In this document: positions 14,930 to 23,267 of the stretch, in pieces
Layout: every line of letters starts with the position of its first letter
Position numbering within the stretch: position 1 is the first letter of the stretch
Source: Thermoactinospora rubra
GTDB taxonomy: Bacteria; Actinomycetota; Actinomycetes; Streptosporangiales; Streptosporangiaceae
DNA: 35,127 nucleotides
Direction: 5' to 3'
NCBI RefSeq assembly: GCF_002093975.1
Contig: NZ_MSZZ01000077.1
Span: 1-35,127, forward strand
The notes under the pieces: model-generated
What the model was told of the DNA's origin: nothing
Database searches by the model: none
What the model saw: only the letters and a program-made list of their open reading frames with translations
Program-made: the position numbers and the translations under genes

Positions 14930-17224
14930 CTAGGGTGTGCCCCGGCTGAAGCGGAAGCCCATCTTGGCGAACTCCGCCGGCTTGGACGCGGTGGCCAGCA
15001 CGCGCTTGACGTCGCCGGTCAGGTCGACGACCACGGCCTCGTAGGCGCCGCCCCTGGCCACCCAGCCCGCGATGTGCGCGTCGTCCCACCAGCCGATGAG
15101 CCGCGTGCTGGCGAACGGGACGGTGATCGGCTCGCCGCCGCCCGACACCGGCTGCGCGCACAGGGTGTTGCCCGAGCTGTCGCAGTGGGCCAGGAAGTAC
15201 TCGCCGGAGGGCGAGACGTCCTGGCCCTCCACCCACACCGGCGAGCCGGCCGCCGGGTGGGTCCTGACCGCGTGGCCCGCCAGGTCGTAGAACTTCATCC
15301 TGCCGCCCACCCAGGTGGCCACGGTGGCGTCGTCGGCCCAGAAGAAGCGCCACTCGCCCGCCCCCTTCTCGGCGACGCGGAAGACCCGTCCCGTGCCGGC
15401 GTCCAGGTCGAGGATGCCGTAGCCGTACTCGACGCTGCCGTTGTCCAGCGCCCGGAAGAGGGTGACCAAGCCGCGCCTGCCGTCCGGGGACCAGCGGGGC
15501 TGCGTCGGGTAGACGGGCGCCTTGCTGAGCTTGATCGCGCGCCTGGTGCCGGTCCGGTGCTCGACGACGGACACCTGGGCGTAGCCGTCGCTGGTGTAGT
15601 CGACGTCGGTCGCCAGGGCGCGGGTGCCGTCGGGGCTGAGGACGTACTCGAAGTAGCGGGGATTGAGGCGGAAGGTCCGGGTGTCGGGCTGGCGGACGTA
15701 CAGCTTGGCGCTGCCGTCGAGGCTGTAGGAGGTGAGCTTGATCGCGTCGCCTTCGTTCTCCCGGATCGTCACCGCGCTGCCGGGCAGCCGGATCGGCGTG
15801 CCCTCGGCGGCCACCGTGGGCGTGGGGCTGGGGGTGGGAGTGGGGGTCGGCGTGGGCGTCGTAGGCGTCGTGGTGCCGGCGGTGGGCGTGGGGGTCTGCT
15901 GCGCGGCGCCGCCGTCGGAGGGGCGGCTCAGCCGTACCGCGACGAAGACGACGGCCACCAGGATGACCACGGCCGCGACGGCGGACACGACGATCCAGCC
16001 CACCGGCCGCCTCTGCGCGGGCCGGGTCGGGGGGATGCCGCCGTAGGCGGGCCCGGGTGGCCGGTACGGCGGGGCGGGGGCCGGATGGCGCGCCGGGCCG
16101 TACCCGGCCGGTCCGGTCGGCGGGTACGGCGGCGCCTGCGGCTGGGGGGCATGGCTGTGGACGGCGGGCGGTTGGGGGTCCGAGCCGTGCGGGGTGGGCG
16201 GATGTGATTGAGGGCCCGAACCGTGCGCCACGGGCAGGTGGGATTGCGGGCCGGAGCCGTGCGGGGCGGCTGGGTGCGGCTGCGGGCCCGAGCCGTGCGC
16301 GGCGGGCGGGTGTGGCTGGGCCTGCGGGCCGGAGCCGGGGCCCGCGGGCAGGTACGGCGGGGCCTGGGCGGCGGCCGTGCCCTGCGCCAGCAGGCCGGGG
16401 GCGGGGGCCGGGGCCGCGCCGGAGTGGCCGAGCAGGCGCAGCAGGGCCTGGCTCGCGGTGGGCCGCCGGGCCGGTTCCTTGGCCAGGCAGTCGGCCACCA
16501 GTGACCGGAGCGCGGGATCCTCGACGTGGCTCAGGTCCGGCTCGCTGGTCATGATCCGGTTGAACACCGCGGCCAGGCTGTCGGTGCCGAACGGCGCCTG
16601 CCCGGAGGCGGCGTAGAGGATCGTGCACGCCCAGGCGAACATGTCCGAGGGCGGCCCGGGAACCCCCTCATGCAGCTGCTCGGGGGCCATGAACGACGGC
16701 GTGCCGATCGCCGCGCCGGTCAGCGAGGAGGTCAGGTCGAGCGCCCGGGCGATGCCGAAGTCGATCACCCGCGGCCCGTCGGCGGCGAGCACGACGTTGG
16801 ACGGCTTGAAGTCACGGTGCACGATCCCGGCCTGGTGGATGGCGACCAGGGCGGTCACGGTGCCGATGGCCAGGCGGTGCAGCGACGCGCCCATGCGCGG
16901 TCCCTGCGTGCGCACCACCTCGGCCAGCGTGGGACCGGGGACATACTCGCTGACGATGTAGGGCCGCTCGCTGAACAGCCCCGTCTCGATCACCTGCGCG
17001 GTGCAGAACGGCGCGACCCTCCTGGCCAGGGACACCTCGCGGACGAACCGCTCGGAGGCCTCCCGGTCTCCCGCGAGGTCGGCGCGCAGGAGCTTGAGCG
17101 CGACCTTCGTGCCGTCCTTCGCCTCGGCCAGATAGACGGTGCCCTGACCACCCTCGCCCAGCCGTCCGGTCAGGGAGTACTCCCCCACCCAGGAGGGATC
17201 CCCTGGCCTCAGCGGCTCCACCAT
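14930..17224 (-). CDS. Membrane Ser/Thr protein kinase with extracellular propeller-like domain
   Basis: A 764-residue Hanks-type kinase. The kinase domain (about 14-266) has the Gly loop GEGGQG (23-28), K44, the catalytic loop HRDFKPSN (136-143), DFG (155-157) and APE (180-182), so it looks active. A Pro-rich linker (270-405) contains five or so copies of a 12-residue HGSGPQ-type repeat. One membrane helix (409-431) follows, then a Thr-Pro stalk (443-470). The outer C-terminal domain (about 475-764) has repeats resembling WD40/TolB-type propeller blades (LSPDGTRALATDV, WSPDGRRGLVT), and is a plausible ligand sensor. PASTA repeats are absent, so it is not PknB. It is upstream of the SIMPL gene. 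Confidence 0.9.
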   Translation of the reverse strand: MVEPLRPGDPSWVGEYSLTGRLGEGGQGTVYLAEAKDGTKVALKLLRADLAGDREASERFVREVSLARRVAPFCTAQVIETGLFSERPYIVSEYVPGPTLAEVVRTQGPRMGASLHRLAIGTVTALVAIHQAGIVHRDFKPSNVVLAADGPRVIDFGIARALDLTSSLTGAAIGTPSFMAPEQLHEGVPGPPSDMFAWACTILYAASGQAPFGTDSLAAVFNRIMTSEPDLSHVEDPALRSLVADCLAKEPARRPTASQALLRLLGHSGAAPAPAPGLLAQGTAAAQAPPYLPAGPGSGPQAQPHPPAAHGSGPQPHPAAPHGSGPQSHLPVAHGSGPQSHPPTPHGSDPQPPAVHSHAPQPQAPPYPPTGPAGYGPARHPAPAPPYRPPGPAYGGIPPTRPAQRRPVGWIVVSAVAAVVILVAVVFVAVRLSRPSDGGAAQQTPTPTAGTTTPTTPTPTPTPTPSPTPTVAAEGTPIRLPGSAVTIRENEGDAIKLTSYSLDGSAKLYVRQPDTRTFRLNPRYFEYVLSPDGTRALATDVDYTSDGYAQVSVVEHRTGTRRAIKLSKAPVYPTQPRWSPDGRRGLVTLFRALDNGSVEYGYGILDLDAGTGRVFRVAEKGAGEWRFFWADDATVATWVGGRMKFYDLAGHAVRTHPAAGSPVWVEGQDVSPSGEYFLAHCDSSGNTLCAQPVSGGGEPITVPFASTRLIGWWDDAHIAGWVARGGAYEAVVVDLTGDVKRVLATASKPAEFAKMGFRFSRGTP

Positions 17225-17351
17225 GACCCTATTGTGGCAGCCCCCTTTGTGCGGTTACGTCAGGTGTGTGAGGGGCGGGCGCGCAGGCCGAGGCCGGGAC
17301 CCGGCAAGACCAGCACCAGGCGCGGCCGGTCGCAGCCGGGCGGTGCGCGGG

Positions 17352-17630
17352 CTAGCCGGGGATCAGGCCGGAGTCGCCCAGCATCGCCCGGACCTCCTCG
17401 ATCGAGGCGTCCGCCGGGGGCAGGATCAGCTCCGAGGGCTCCAGGCTCTCGTCCGGCAGGGCCTTGCCGACGTGCCGTACCTTGTCGAGCAGCGCGTGGA
17501 GCTTGACGCGGAACTCCGCCTCGTCGTCGGCGTTGATCGCCTGCTCCAGCTCGGCGTCCAGCGTGTTGAGCACGTCGAGGTCGCCGTCGGAGATCTCGAC
17601 CTGGCCCTCGCCCATGATCCTGATGATCAT
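17352..17630 (-). CDS. pspAA: PspA-associated protein PspAA
   Basis: A 92-residue acidic protein. The start MIIRIMGEGQVEI and end SIEEVRAMLGDSGLIPG match the small PspA-associated family of actinobacteria (PspAA), as recalled. It has no membrane segment. The ATG at 17630 overlaps the pspA stop (ATGA). It is thought to work with PspA in envelope stress; the mechanism is not evident from sequence. Confidence 0.85.
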   Translation of the reverse strand: MIIRIMGEGQVEISDGDLDVLNTLDAELEQAINADDEAEFRVKLHALLDKVRHVGKALPDESLEPSELILPPADASIEEVRAMLGDSGLIPG

Positions 17631-18436
17631 GCGCCCTCCCCCGGCTTGGGGAGCTGCTGGGTCTGCTGCTGCGGCTGCGGCTGAGGCTGGGCCTGCTGCT
17701 GGCCGCCCTGCTCGATGGCGTTCTGCTGGGGAGCCCCCATGCCGAGCTCGGCCTTCATCTTGGCCAGCTCCAGCTCCACGTCGCGCCCGCCGCCCATGCG
17801 GTCGAGCTCGGCCTGGATGTCGTCGCCGCGCTGGCCGCTGAAGTCGTCGAGCACGCCGCTGGCCAGCAGCTCGTCGATGGCGCCCGCGCGGGCCTGCATC
17901 TGGGCGGTCTTGTCCTCGGCGCGCTGGATGGCCAGGCCGACGTCGCCCATCTCCTCGGAGATGCCGGAGAACGCCTCGTTGATGCGCGTCTGGGCCTCGG
18001 CGGCGGTGTAGGTCGCCTTGATCGTCTCCTTCTTGGTGCGGAAGGCGTCGACCTTGGCCTGCAGCCGGTGGGAGGCCGTGGTGAGCTTCTCCTCCTCGGC
18101 CTGGAGGTTGTCATGCTGCACCCGCAGGTCGGCGATCTGGGTCTGCAGGCTGGAACGGCGGGTCAGCGCCTCGCGCGCCAAGTCCTCGCGGCCGACCGAC
18201 AGCGCCTTGCGCCCCTGGTCCTCCAGCTTCCTGGCCTGCTGCTCGAGCTGGTTGATCTGCAGCTCGACCCGCTTGCGCGAGGTGGCCACGTCGGCGACTC
18301 CCCTGCGCACCTTCTGCAGCAGCTCCAGCTGGCGCTGGTAGGAGTAGTCGAGGGTCTCCCGCGGATCCTCCATCTTGTCCAGGGCCTTGTTGGCCTTGGA
18401 CTTGAAGATCATGGAAAGTCTCTTCATCACGCTCAT
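17627..18436 (-). CDS. pspA: Phage shock protein A (PspA/IM30 family)
   Basis: A 269-residue PspA-family protein that binds and protects the inner leaflet of the membrane under envelope stress. It starts with the short amphipathic segment MKRLSMIFKSKANKALD and the EDPRETLDYSYQRQ motif, followed by long coiled coils (about 30-220). The C-terminus is a Gln/Pro-rich tail (from about 235). It is cotranslated with pspAA. The start is ATG 18436; the ATG three codons in is an alternative. No pspB/C-like or clgR-like gene is next to it. Confidence 0.92.
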   Translation of the reverse strand: MSVMKRLSMIFKSKANKALDKMEDPRETLDYSYQRQLELLQKVRRGVADVATSRKRVELQINQLEQQARKLEDQGRKALSVGREDLAREALTRRSSLQTQIADLRVQHDNLQAEEEKLTTASHRLQAKVDAFRTKKETIKATYTAAEAQTRINEAFSGISEEMGDVGLAIQRAEDKTAQMQARAGAIDELLASGVLDDFSGQRGDDIQAELDRMGGGRDVELELAKMKAELGMGAPQQNAIEQGGQQQAQPQPQPQQQTQQLPKPGEGA

Positions 18437-18504
18437 GCGCGTCGGCCGTCCCCTTCTTAGGTCGTGCTGTCGGTCACCCAGTGCAGCGCAGCCGCCTTGG
18501 GATT

Positions 18505-18533
18505 ACCCTACGCATAACGCACGGGGGCGTCAC
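18505..18533 (-). promoter_or_regulatory. Candidate pspA promoter
   Basis: On the minus strand GTGACG and TAGGGT are separated by 17 bp, about 70 bp upstream of pspA. Each matches the vegetative sigma consensus at about four of six positions. The region is shared with the divergent DUF3043 gene. Confidence 0.3.
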
Positions 18534-18562
18534 TAAGTTGCACTCCAGGTAGGGTTGACGTC

Positions 18563-19174
18563 GTGTTGCGACGCCGTTCCCAGACCCCGGCGGACTCCCC
18601 CGTCCCCGCTGACGATCCTAAGCCCCAGGGCAAAGGGCGACCGACCCCCAAGCGCCGTGACGCCGAGGGGCGCCGGCGCCAGCCCGTCACCGCACCGCGT
18701 GACAGGAAAGAGGCCTACCGCGCGATGCGCGCCAAGCAGGCCGCCGAGCGGGCCAAGGCGCGCGAGGGGATGCTGCGCGGCGACGAACGCTACTTCCCGG
18801 CCCGCGACCGCGGCCCGGTGAAGAAGTTCGCCCGCGACTGGGTCGACTCCCGCCGCCTGCCGAGCCAGTACTTCCTGCCGTTCTCGCTGGTCATCCTGCT
18901 GGTGACGTGGATCCCGATGGGTGATGCGCGCACGCAGGCCATGATCTACGGCTACGTCTTGACGATCGCCTGGCCGGTCATGATGGTGGCCGTGCTCGGC
19001 ACCTCGATCTTCGTGGCGCAGCGGGTCAAGAAGCAGGCCGCCGAGAAGTTCCCCAACGAGTCGGTCAAGGGCGTGGGCTTCTACGCGGCCATGCGGGCGC
19101 TGCAGATCCGCAAGCTGCGCTTCCCGCCGCCCCAGGTGCTGCCGGGCGGTAAGCCGGTTCCGCCCAAGAAGTAA
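18563..19174 (+). CDS. DUF3043 family membrane protein
   Basis: A 203-residue actinobacterial protein of the DUF3043 family by recall. The N-terminal 90 residues are very basic and disordered-looking, with KEAYRAMRAKQAAERAKAREGMLRGDERYFPARDRGP split across the family core. Two membrane helices follow (about 107-122 and 128-153), then a basic C-terminus. The start is GTG 18563 after AGGTAGGG. Function is unknown. It diverges from pspA. Confidence 0.82.
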   Translation: MLRRRSQTPADSPVPADDPKPQGKGRPTPKRRDAEGRRRQPVTAPRDRKEAYRAMRAKQAAERAKAREGMLRGDERYFPARDRGPVKKFARDWVDSRRLPSQYFLPFSLVILLVTWIPMGDARTQAMIYGYVLTIAWPVMMVAVLGTSIFVAQRVKKQAAEKFPNESVKGVGFYAAMRALQIRKLRFPPPQVLPGGKPVPPKK

Positions 19175-19192
19175 GGGTCCGAGAAGCAAGGA

Positions 19193-20128
19193 TCAGCGCC
19201 AGACGAGCGTCCCGGCGACGACCACCGGGCGGGCGCCGTCGAGGTCGCCGCCGGTCTCCAGGGCGTCGGCGACCTCGCGCAGCAGGTGGTGGTAGGAGGG
19301 CCGGGAGGGAGCGGCTCCGACGACGCCCCGCACCGGGTCGATCACGCCCAGCCGGTAGCCCTCCGGGCCGCCGTCCGGCATCGACACGAAGGGCACCATC
19401 CCGCCGTGCCAGTCGCGCGCCGCTCCCGGGTAGGCCGTCGCCAGCTCGCACTCGCGGCGCCAGAGGTCGCGGATCTGGCGGATCGACAGGTTGACGGCGC
19501 CGCGCACGCCCAGGCCGAAGCCGGTGGCGCCGTTGTGACGCAGCAGCGAGGCGCGCAGGTCGTCGGGGAAGTCCACGCCCATCTGGGATTCGGCCACGGC
19601 GATCGTGCGCGCCCTGCCGGGGCGGCCGAGCGTGGCGTAGGTCCTGGGCGCGTTGGCCTTGAGCCAGCGTTCGATGCGCCGCCACTGCCGGTCGACCGCC
19701 CGCCGGACGCGCGGGTCCAGCGGGCGCACGGTCGGCGGCCTGCGTTCCGGGGTGCAGCTGTAGTCCACCACGATCGCCTGCGCCGACGGGTCCGGCGGCG
19801 TCCAGCCCGAGCTGCCCGCGTCCTCGGCGCCATCGCCTCGGTACCACTCGGTGTACCCCCAACCGTCCGAGCTGTCCGACATCATCACGCCGCGGAGCCG
19901 CGCCTCGGGCTCCCCGTCGCCCGTCCGCACGTAGACGCCGAGCCACGCCAGGCCGCCCATGATCCCCACGACCGTCGCCACCGTCACGCCGAGCGCGCCC
20001 AGCCGTACCCTCGGCTCGGCGGCGGGCGGGGGCGCCGGGCGGGTCCCCCGGCGTAAGCGGCGGCGCAGCCGTACGGCTATCGCGACCAGGACGGCCGCGG
20101 TGAGGGCCGCGCGCAGAAGCTTCACCAC
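19193..20128 (-). CDS. Membrane-anchored SUKH (SMI1/KNR4) domain protein
   Basis: A 311-residue protein with an N-terminal basic hydrophobic segment, a second membrane helix (GVTVATVVGIMGGLAWLGVYV, about 47-68) and a C-terminal SMI1/KNR4 domain (about 150-311). The domain is recognised from IERWLKANAP, ESQMGVDFPDDLRASLLRHNG and the spaced FVSMPDG and YHHLLREVADAL. SUKH domains are often toxin-immunity modules, but here it sits alone with a membrane anchor and no nearby toxin. The start is GTG 20128 (or the next GTG). The stop is close to the end of the DUF3043 gene, which is convergent. Confidence 0.75.
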   Translation of the reverse strand: MVKLLRAALTAAVLVAIAVRLRRRLRRGTRPAPPPAAEPRVRLGALGVTVATVVGIMGGLAWLGVYVRTGDGEPEARLRGVMMSDSSDGWGYTEWYRGDGAEDAGSSGWTPPDPSAQAIVVDYSCTPERRPPTVRPLDPRVRRAVDRQWRRIERWLKANAPRTYATLGRPGRARTIAVAESQMGVDFPDDLRASLLRHNGATGFGLGVRGAVNLSIRQIRDLWRRECELATAYPGAARDWHGGMVPFVSMPDGGPEGYRLGVIDPVRGVVGAAPSRPSYHHLLREVADALETGGDLDGARPVVVAGTLVWR

Positions 20129-20223
20129 GGCCAGACCTTATCGCCGCCGAGATCATCGCTCGACCGCCGGAGGCCACCCCCGCACGGCAAACGCTTGTAG
20201 GCGGGGCCTATAGGGTCGGACGC

Positions 20224-21222
20224 ATGGAATTTCGACACCTCGGCCGTAGCGGCCTTCTGGTCAGTGAGATCAGCTACGGCAACTGGATCACCCACGGTTC
20301 GCAGGTGGAGGAGGACGCCGCCAAGGCGTGCGTGCGGGCGGCGCTGGACGAGGGCATCACCACCTTCGACACCGCCGACGTCTACGCCGGGACGAAGGCC
20401 GAGGAGGTCCTGGGCCGGGCGCTCAAGGGCGTGCGCAGGGAAGGGCTGGAGATCTTCACCAAGGTCTACTGGCCGACCGGGCCCGGGCCGAACGACCGCG
20501 GCCTGTCGCGCAAGCACATCTTCGAGTCCATCCACGGCTCGCTGCGCCGGCTGCAGACCGACTACGTCGACCTCTACCAGGCGCACCGGTTCGACTACTC
20601 CACGCCGCTGGAGGAGACGCTGCGGGCCTTCGACGACCTGGTACGGCAGGGCAAGGTCCTCTATGTCGGCGTCAGCGAGTGGACGGCCGACCAGATCGCC
20701 CAGGCCCTGAAGATCGCCGACGAGATGGGCTTCGACCGGATCGTGTCGAACCAGCCGCAGTACTCCATGCTGTGGCGCGTCATCGAGGCCGAGATCGTGC
20801 CGCTGAGCCGGCGCGAGGGCGTCAGCCAGATCGTCTGGTCGCCCATCGCCCAGGGCGTGCTGACCGGCAAGTACCTGCCCGGGCAGGCGCCGCCCGCCGG
20901 GTCGCGGGCCACCGACCCCAGCGGCTCGAACTTCATCTCCCGCTACCTCGACGACGACGTGCTCACCAGGGTCCAGCAGCTCAAGCCCATCGCCGCCGAC
21001 CTCGGCCTGAGCATGGCCCAGCTGGCGATCGCCTGGGTGCTGCAGAACCCGAACGTGGCCAGCGCCATCATCGGCGCCTCGCGCCCGGAGCAGGTGCGCG
21101 ACAACGTCAAGGCCTCCGGCGTGAAGCTCGACGCCGACGTGCTCAAGAAGATCGACGAGATCCTCGACCCGGTCGTGGAGCGCGACCCGGCCAAGACCCA
21201 GAGCCCGGCCACGCGCCCCTGA
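20224..21222 (+). CDS. Aldo/keto reductase
   Basis: A 332-residue NADPH-dependent reductase with a (beta/alpha)8 barrel. The catalytic tetrad is visible: D49 and Y54 (FDTADVYAG), K80 (FTKVYW) and H121 (YQAHRFD). NADPH-site elements are VGVSEW, IVSNQPQYS and IIGASRPEQVRDN. It is closest to the potassium-channel-beta/YghZ-like AKR branch. The substrate is unknown. It stands alone, preceded by the divergent SUKH gene, and ends at a strong terminator. Confidence 0.9.
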   Translation: MEFRHLGRSGLLVSEISYGNWITHGSQVEEDAAKACVRAALDEGITTFDTADVYAGTKAEEVLGRALKGVRREGLEIFTKVYWPTGPGPNDRGLSRKHIFESIHGSLRRLQTDYVDLYQAHRFDYSTPLEETLRAFDDLVRQGKVLYVGVSEWTADQIAQALKIADEMGFDRIVSNQPQYSMLWRVIEAEIVPLSRREGVSQIVWSPIAQGVLTGKYLPGQAPPAGSRATDPSGSNFISRYLDDDVLTRVQQLKPIAADLGLSMAQLAIAWVLQNPNVASAIIGASRPEQVRDNVKASGVKLDADVLKKIDEILDPVVERDPAKTQSPATRP

Positions 21223-21240
21223 CGCTCCCCCGAACACGGA

Positions 21241-21276
21241 AAACCCCTCGGGCCACAAAAGGCCCGAGGGGTTTTT
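21241..21276. terminator. Strong bidirectional terminator
   Basis: A perfect 14-bp stem (21241-21254 with 21261-21274), a loop ACAAAA and TTTTT on the plus side, with A-runs that become T-runs on the minus strand. It lies between the convergent aldo/keto reductase gene and the 68-codon gene and can end both. Confidence 0.93.
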
Positions 21277-21280
21277 CCTT

Positions 21281-21487
21281 TCACTCGGGACGCAAGGAAA
21301 GTCCCGAATATTCAATCCTGTCGTCCTCCAGCAGGGCGACCCTCTCCACACCGGCTTCCAGCAGCTCACGCCAGTTCTCGCCGAGCCAGGACTCCGCGTC
21401 GGCCTGGCTCGGGAACACCTCGCGGGGCAAAGGGCGATCCGTTACCTCACCGCCATTGGCATTTTCATAACGCCACCGCCATGTCAT
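21281..21487 (-). CDS. Small conserved actinobacterial protein
   Basis: A 68-residue soluble protein, MTWRWRYENANGG to SGLSLRPE, with the central motif FPSQADAESWLGENWREL. It looks like a short conserved actinobacterial hypothetical protein seen in many genomes, by recall. No catalytic motif is evident. The start is ATG 21487, with GGGAG 8 nt upstream. Function is unknown. It ends at the shared terminator. Confidence 0.75.
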   Translation of the reverse strand: MTWRWRYENANGGEVTDRPLPREVFPSQADAESWLGENWRELLEAGVERVALLEDDRIEYSGLSLRPE

Positions 21488-21570
21488 GAATTACGCTCCC
21501 TTTTCACACCGGTTCGCGCGGACTCCAGGACAACCCCCTGCACCCTACTCCCGAGCATGGAGGTCGAACG

Positions 21571-22245
21571 ATGCTGCGCGCATGCCGTGTCACAGCTCGT
21601 GTCACAGCCCGTGTCATATCGTCCTGCGCCGTCGCCGCCGTATCCATTACCACGCTGTCGCTGTCCGCCGGCGCGTCCCCCTCGCCGGACCCCGACGCGC
21701 CCCGCCTGTGGAGCGCCTGGCAGAGCGACGGCACCGCCTGGCTGGCCGCCTCGCCCGCCGACGTGCCGCCCGACGGCGCGGTGCTGGGCTGGCGGTACTC
21801 CCTGCCGGCCGACGGCGCCTCCGGTGACTCGCCCGGCGGGGAGCTGCCCGACTTCGCCAAGGTCTGCGGCGGCAAGGCCGCGCCCGCCGGGCACAAGCGG
21901 GTGGCGGTGACGGCCGACTACGGCGACGCCGAGACGGACGCCCGCCCGGGCCAGACCCCGCCCGCCCAGCCTTTGCTCGCCTGCGCCGTCACCCCGGCCG
22001 ACGCCACGGCGGTCCAGGTGCTCGCCGCGGTCGCCAGGACCCGCGTCGACGGCCGCGACGCCGTCGTGGCGGTCAACGGCTACCCCGCCGGGACCCAGGG
22101 GACCGACCTGGCCGCTCCGGCCGCCGCGGGCGGCTCGTCCACGGAGGGCACGCCGCTGCCGTGGATCCTGGGCGGCGCGGGCGCGCTGGCGCTCGTGGCG
22201 GGCGGGGCGGTGGCCGCCACGCGCCGCCGCCGCGCGTCCGTGTGA
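21571..22245 (+). CDS. SCO2322-like secreted, membrane-anchored protein
   Basis: A 224-residue exported protein: signal peptide (about 1-35), an outer domain with WSAWQSDGTAWLAAS, LGWRYSLP, DFAKVCGG and a Cys at LACAVT, then a Ser/Gly-rich spacer and a C-terminal helix (WILGGAGALALVAGGAVA) with an RRRR tail. The pattern resembles the SCO2322 family, which in Streptomyces lies beside cobalt-type ECF transporter genes (recalled); here it precedes cobU by 10 bp, which keeps the cobalamin link. No ECF genes are in the window. The signal region carries a 12-bp tandem duplication (21587-21610). The start is ATG 21571 with GGAGG upstream. Confidence 0.7.
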   Translation: MLRACRVTARVTARVISSCAVAAVSITTLSLSAGASPSPDPDAPRLWSAWQSDGTAWLAASPADVPPDGAVLGWRYSLPADGASGDSPGGELPDFAKVCGGKAAPAGHKRVAVTADYGDAETDARPGQTPPAQPLLACAVTPADATAVQVLAAVARTRVDGRDAVVAVNGYPAGTQGTDLAAPAAAGGSSTEGTPLPWILGGAGALALVAGGAVAATRRRRASV

Positions 22246-22255
22246 TGATCCGAGG

Positions 22256-23254
22256 GTGAGGATCGTCATGGCCGGTACGGCGGGGCCGCGCGGCTGGCCG
22301 GAGCCGGGGTGCGCGTGCGCCTCGTGCCTGCGCCTCCCGCGCGGGCACCGCCGTCCCACCGAGGTGCTGGTGGACGGCGAGGTACGGCTGGCGTACGACA
22401 CGTCAGGGCGCCTGGCCGGGGGCGTCGCCCTGGGCGGCCGGGGCCGCGTGGTCACGGCCGGGGACGGGTCGCGGCTGCTCTACTGGCCCGACCCGCCCGG
22501 GGGCGCCGCCCCCGCCGAGCCTGTCGCGCATCCCGGCCCCTTCGCCGCCGTGCTGGTCGAAGGCCCCGCCGGGCTGGCGGAGGCGCGCCGCCTCGGCCTG
22601 GCCGGCGAGCACACCCACGTCGTGATGGTCGGGCTCGACCACCGCATCCGCTCGGAGGAGGAGCTGGCCAGGCGGTCGGCGCTGTGGGGGGCGCGGGCCG
22701 TACCGGACGGCACGGAGCTGGACACCGACCGGCCACCGCCGCCGCGGCCCCCGCGGCCACGCAGGGCGCTGCTGCTGGGCGGTTCGCGGTCGGGCAAGTC
22801 CGGCGAGGCCGAGCTGCGGCTGGCCGCCGAGCCCCGCGTCACCTACGTGGCCACCGGGCCCGTCCTCGACGACGACGCCGAGTGGCAGGCCCGGCTGCGC
22901 GCGCACCGCGAGCGGCGGCCGGGCCACTGGGAGACCGTGGAGACCACCCGGCTGGCCGAGGTGCTCGGCAAGGCCGACGCGCCCCTGCTCGTCGACGGGA
23001 TCGGGTCGTGGCTGGCCACGCTGCTGTGGGAGGCGCCGGAGTCGGTGGACCGGCGCTGCGAGGAGCTGGTGGCCGCCTGGCGCGAGGTCCGGCAGCCGGT
23101 CGTCGCCGTCTCCGACGAGGCGGGCATGGGGGTGGTGCCCGCCACGGCCGCCGGGCGGGCGTTCCGCGACGCGCTGGGCCGGCTCAACCAGCGGCTGGCC
23201 GAGGAGTCGGAGTACGTCGCGCTCGTGGTCGCCGGGCGCGTGCTGGAATTTTGA
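22256..23254 (+). CDS. cobU: Adenosylcobinamide kinase / guanylyltransferase fused to decayed MBL-like domain
   Basis: A 332-residue CobU/CobP that phosphorylates adenosylcobinamide and then guanylylates it. The C-terminal part (from 169) has the P-loop GGSRSGKS (175-182), VATGPVLDDD, and RAHRERRPGHWETVE with H217 as the likely guanylyl-carrying His. Residues 1-160 look like a metallo-beta-lactamase-type fold (GTAGPRGWPEPGCACASC, GLDHRI, AVPDGTEL) but show no HxHxDH metal site. Longer versions of this fusion occur in Streptomyces, by recall. The start is GTG 22256. The TGA stop lies in the right end of the adjacent TnpB element, so the native C-terminus has been replaced. Confidence 0.88.
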   Translation: MRIVMAGTAGPRGWPEPGCACASCLRLPRGHRRPTEVLVDGEVRLAYDTSGRLAGGVALGGRGRVVTAGDGSRLLYWPDPPGGAAPAEPVAHPGPFAAVLVEGPAGLAEARRLGLAGEHTHVVMVGLDHRIRSEEELARRSALWGARAVPDGTELDTDRPPPPRPPRPRRALLLGGSRSGKSGEAELRLAAEPRVTYVATGPVLDDDAEWQARLRAHRERRPGHWETVETTRLAEVLGKADAPLLVDGIGSWLATLLWEAPESVDRRCEELVAAWREVRQPVVAVSDEAGMGVVPATAAGRAFRDALGRLNQRLAEESEYVALVVAGRVLEF

Positions 23255-23267
23255 CTTCCTCCCTCTC

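Noticed and set aside
21488..22255. Cobalamin riboswitch ahead of the cob genes
   Set aside because: The 83-bp gap before the secreted protein gene and the 10-bp gap before cobU are too short, and no B12-box-like core was seen.
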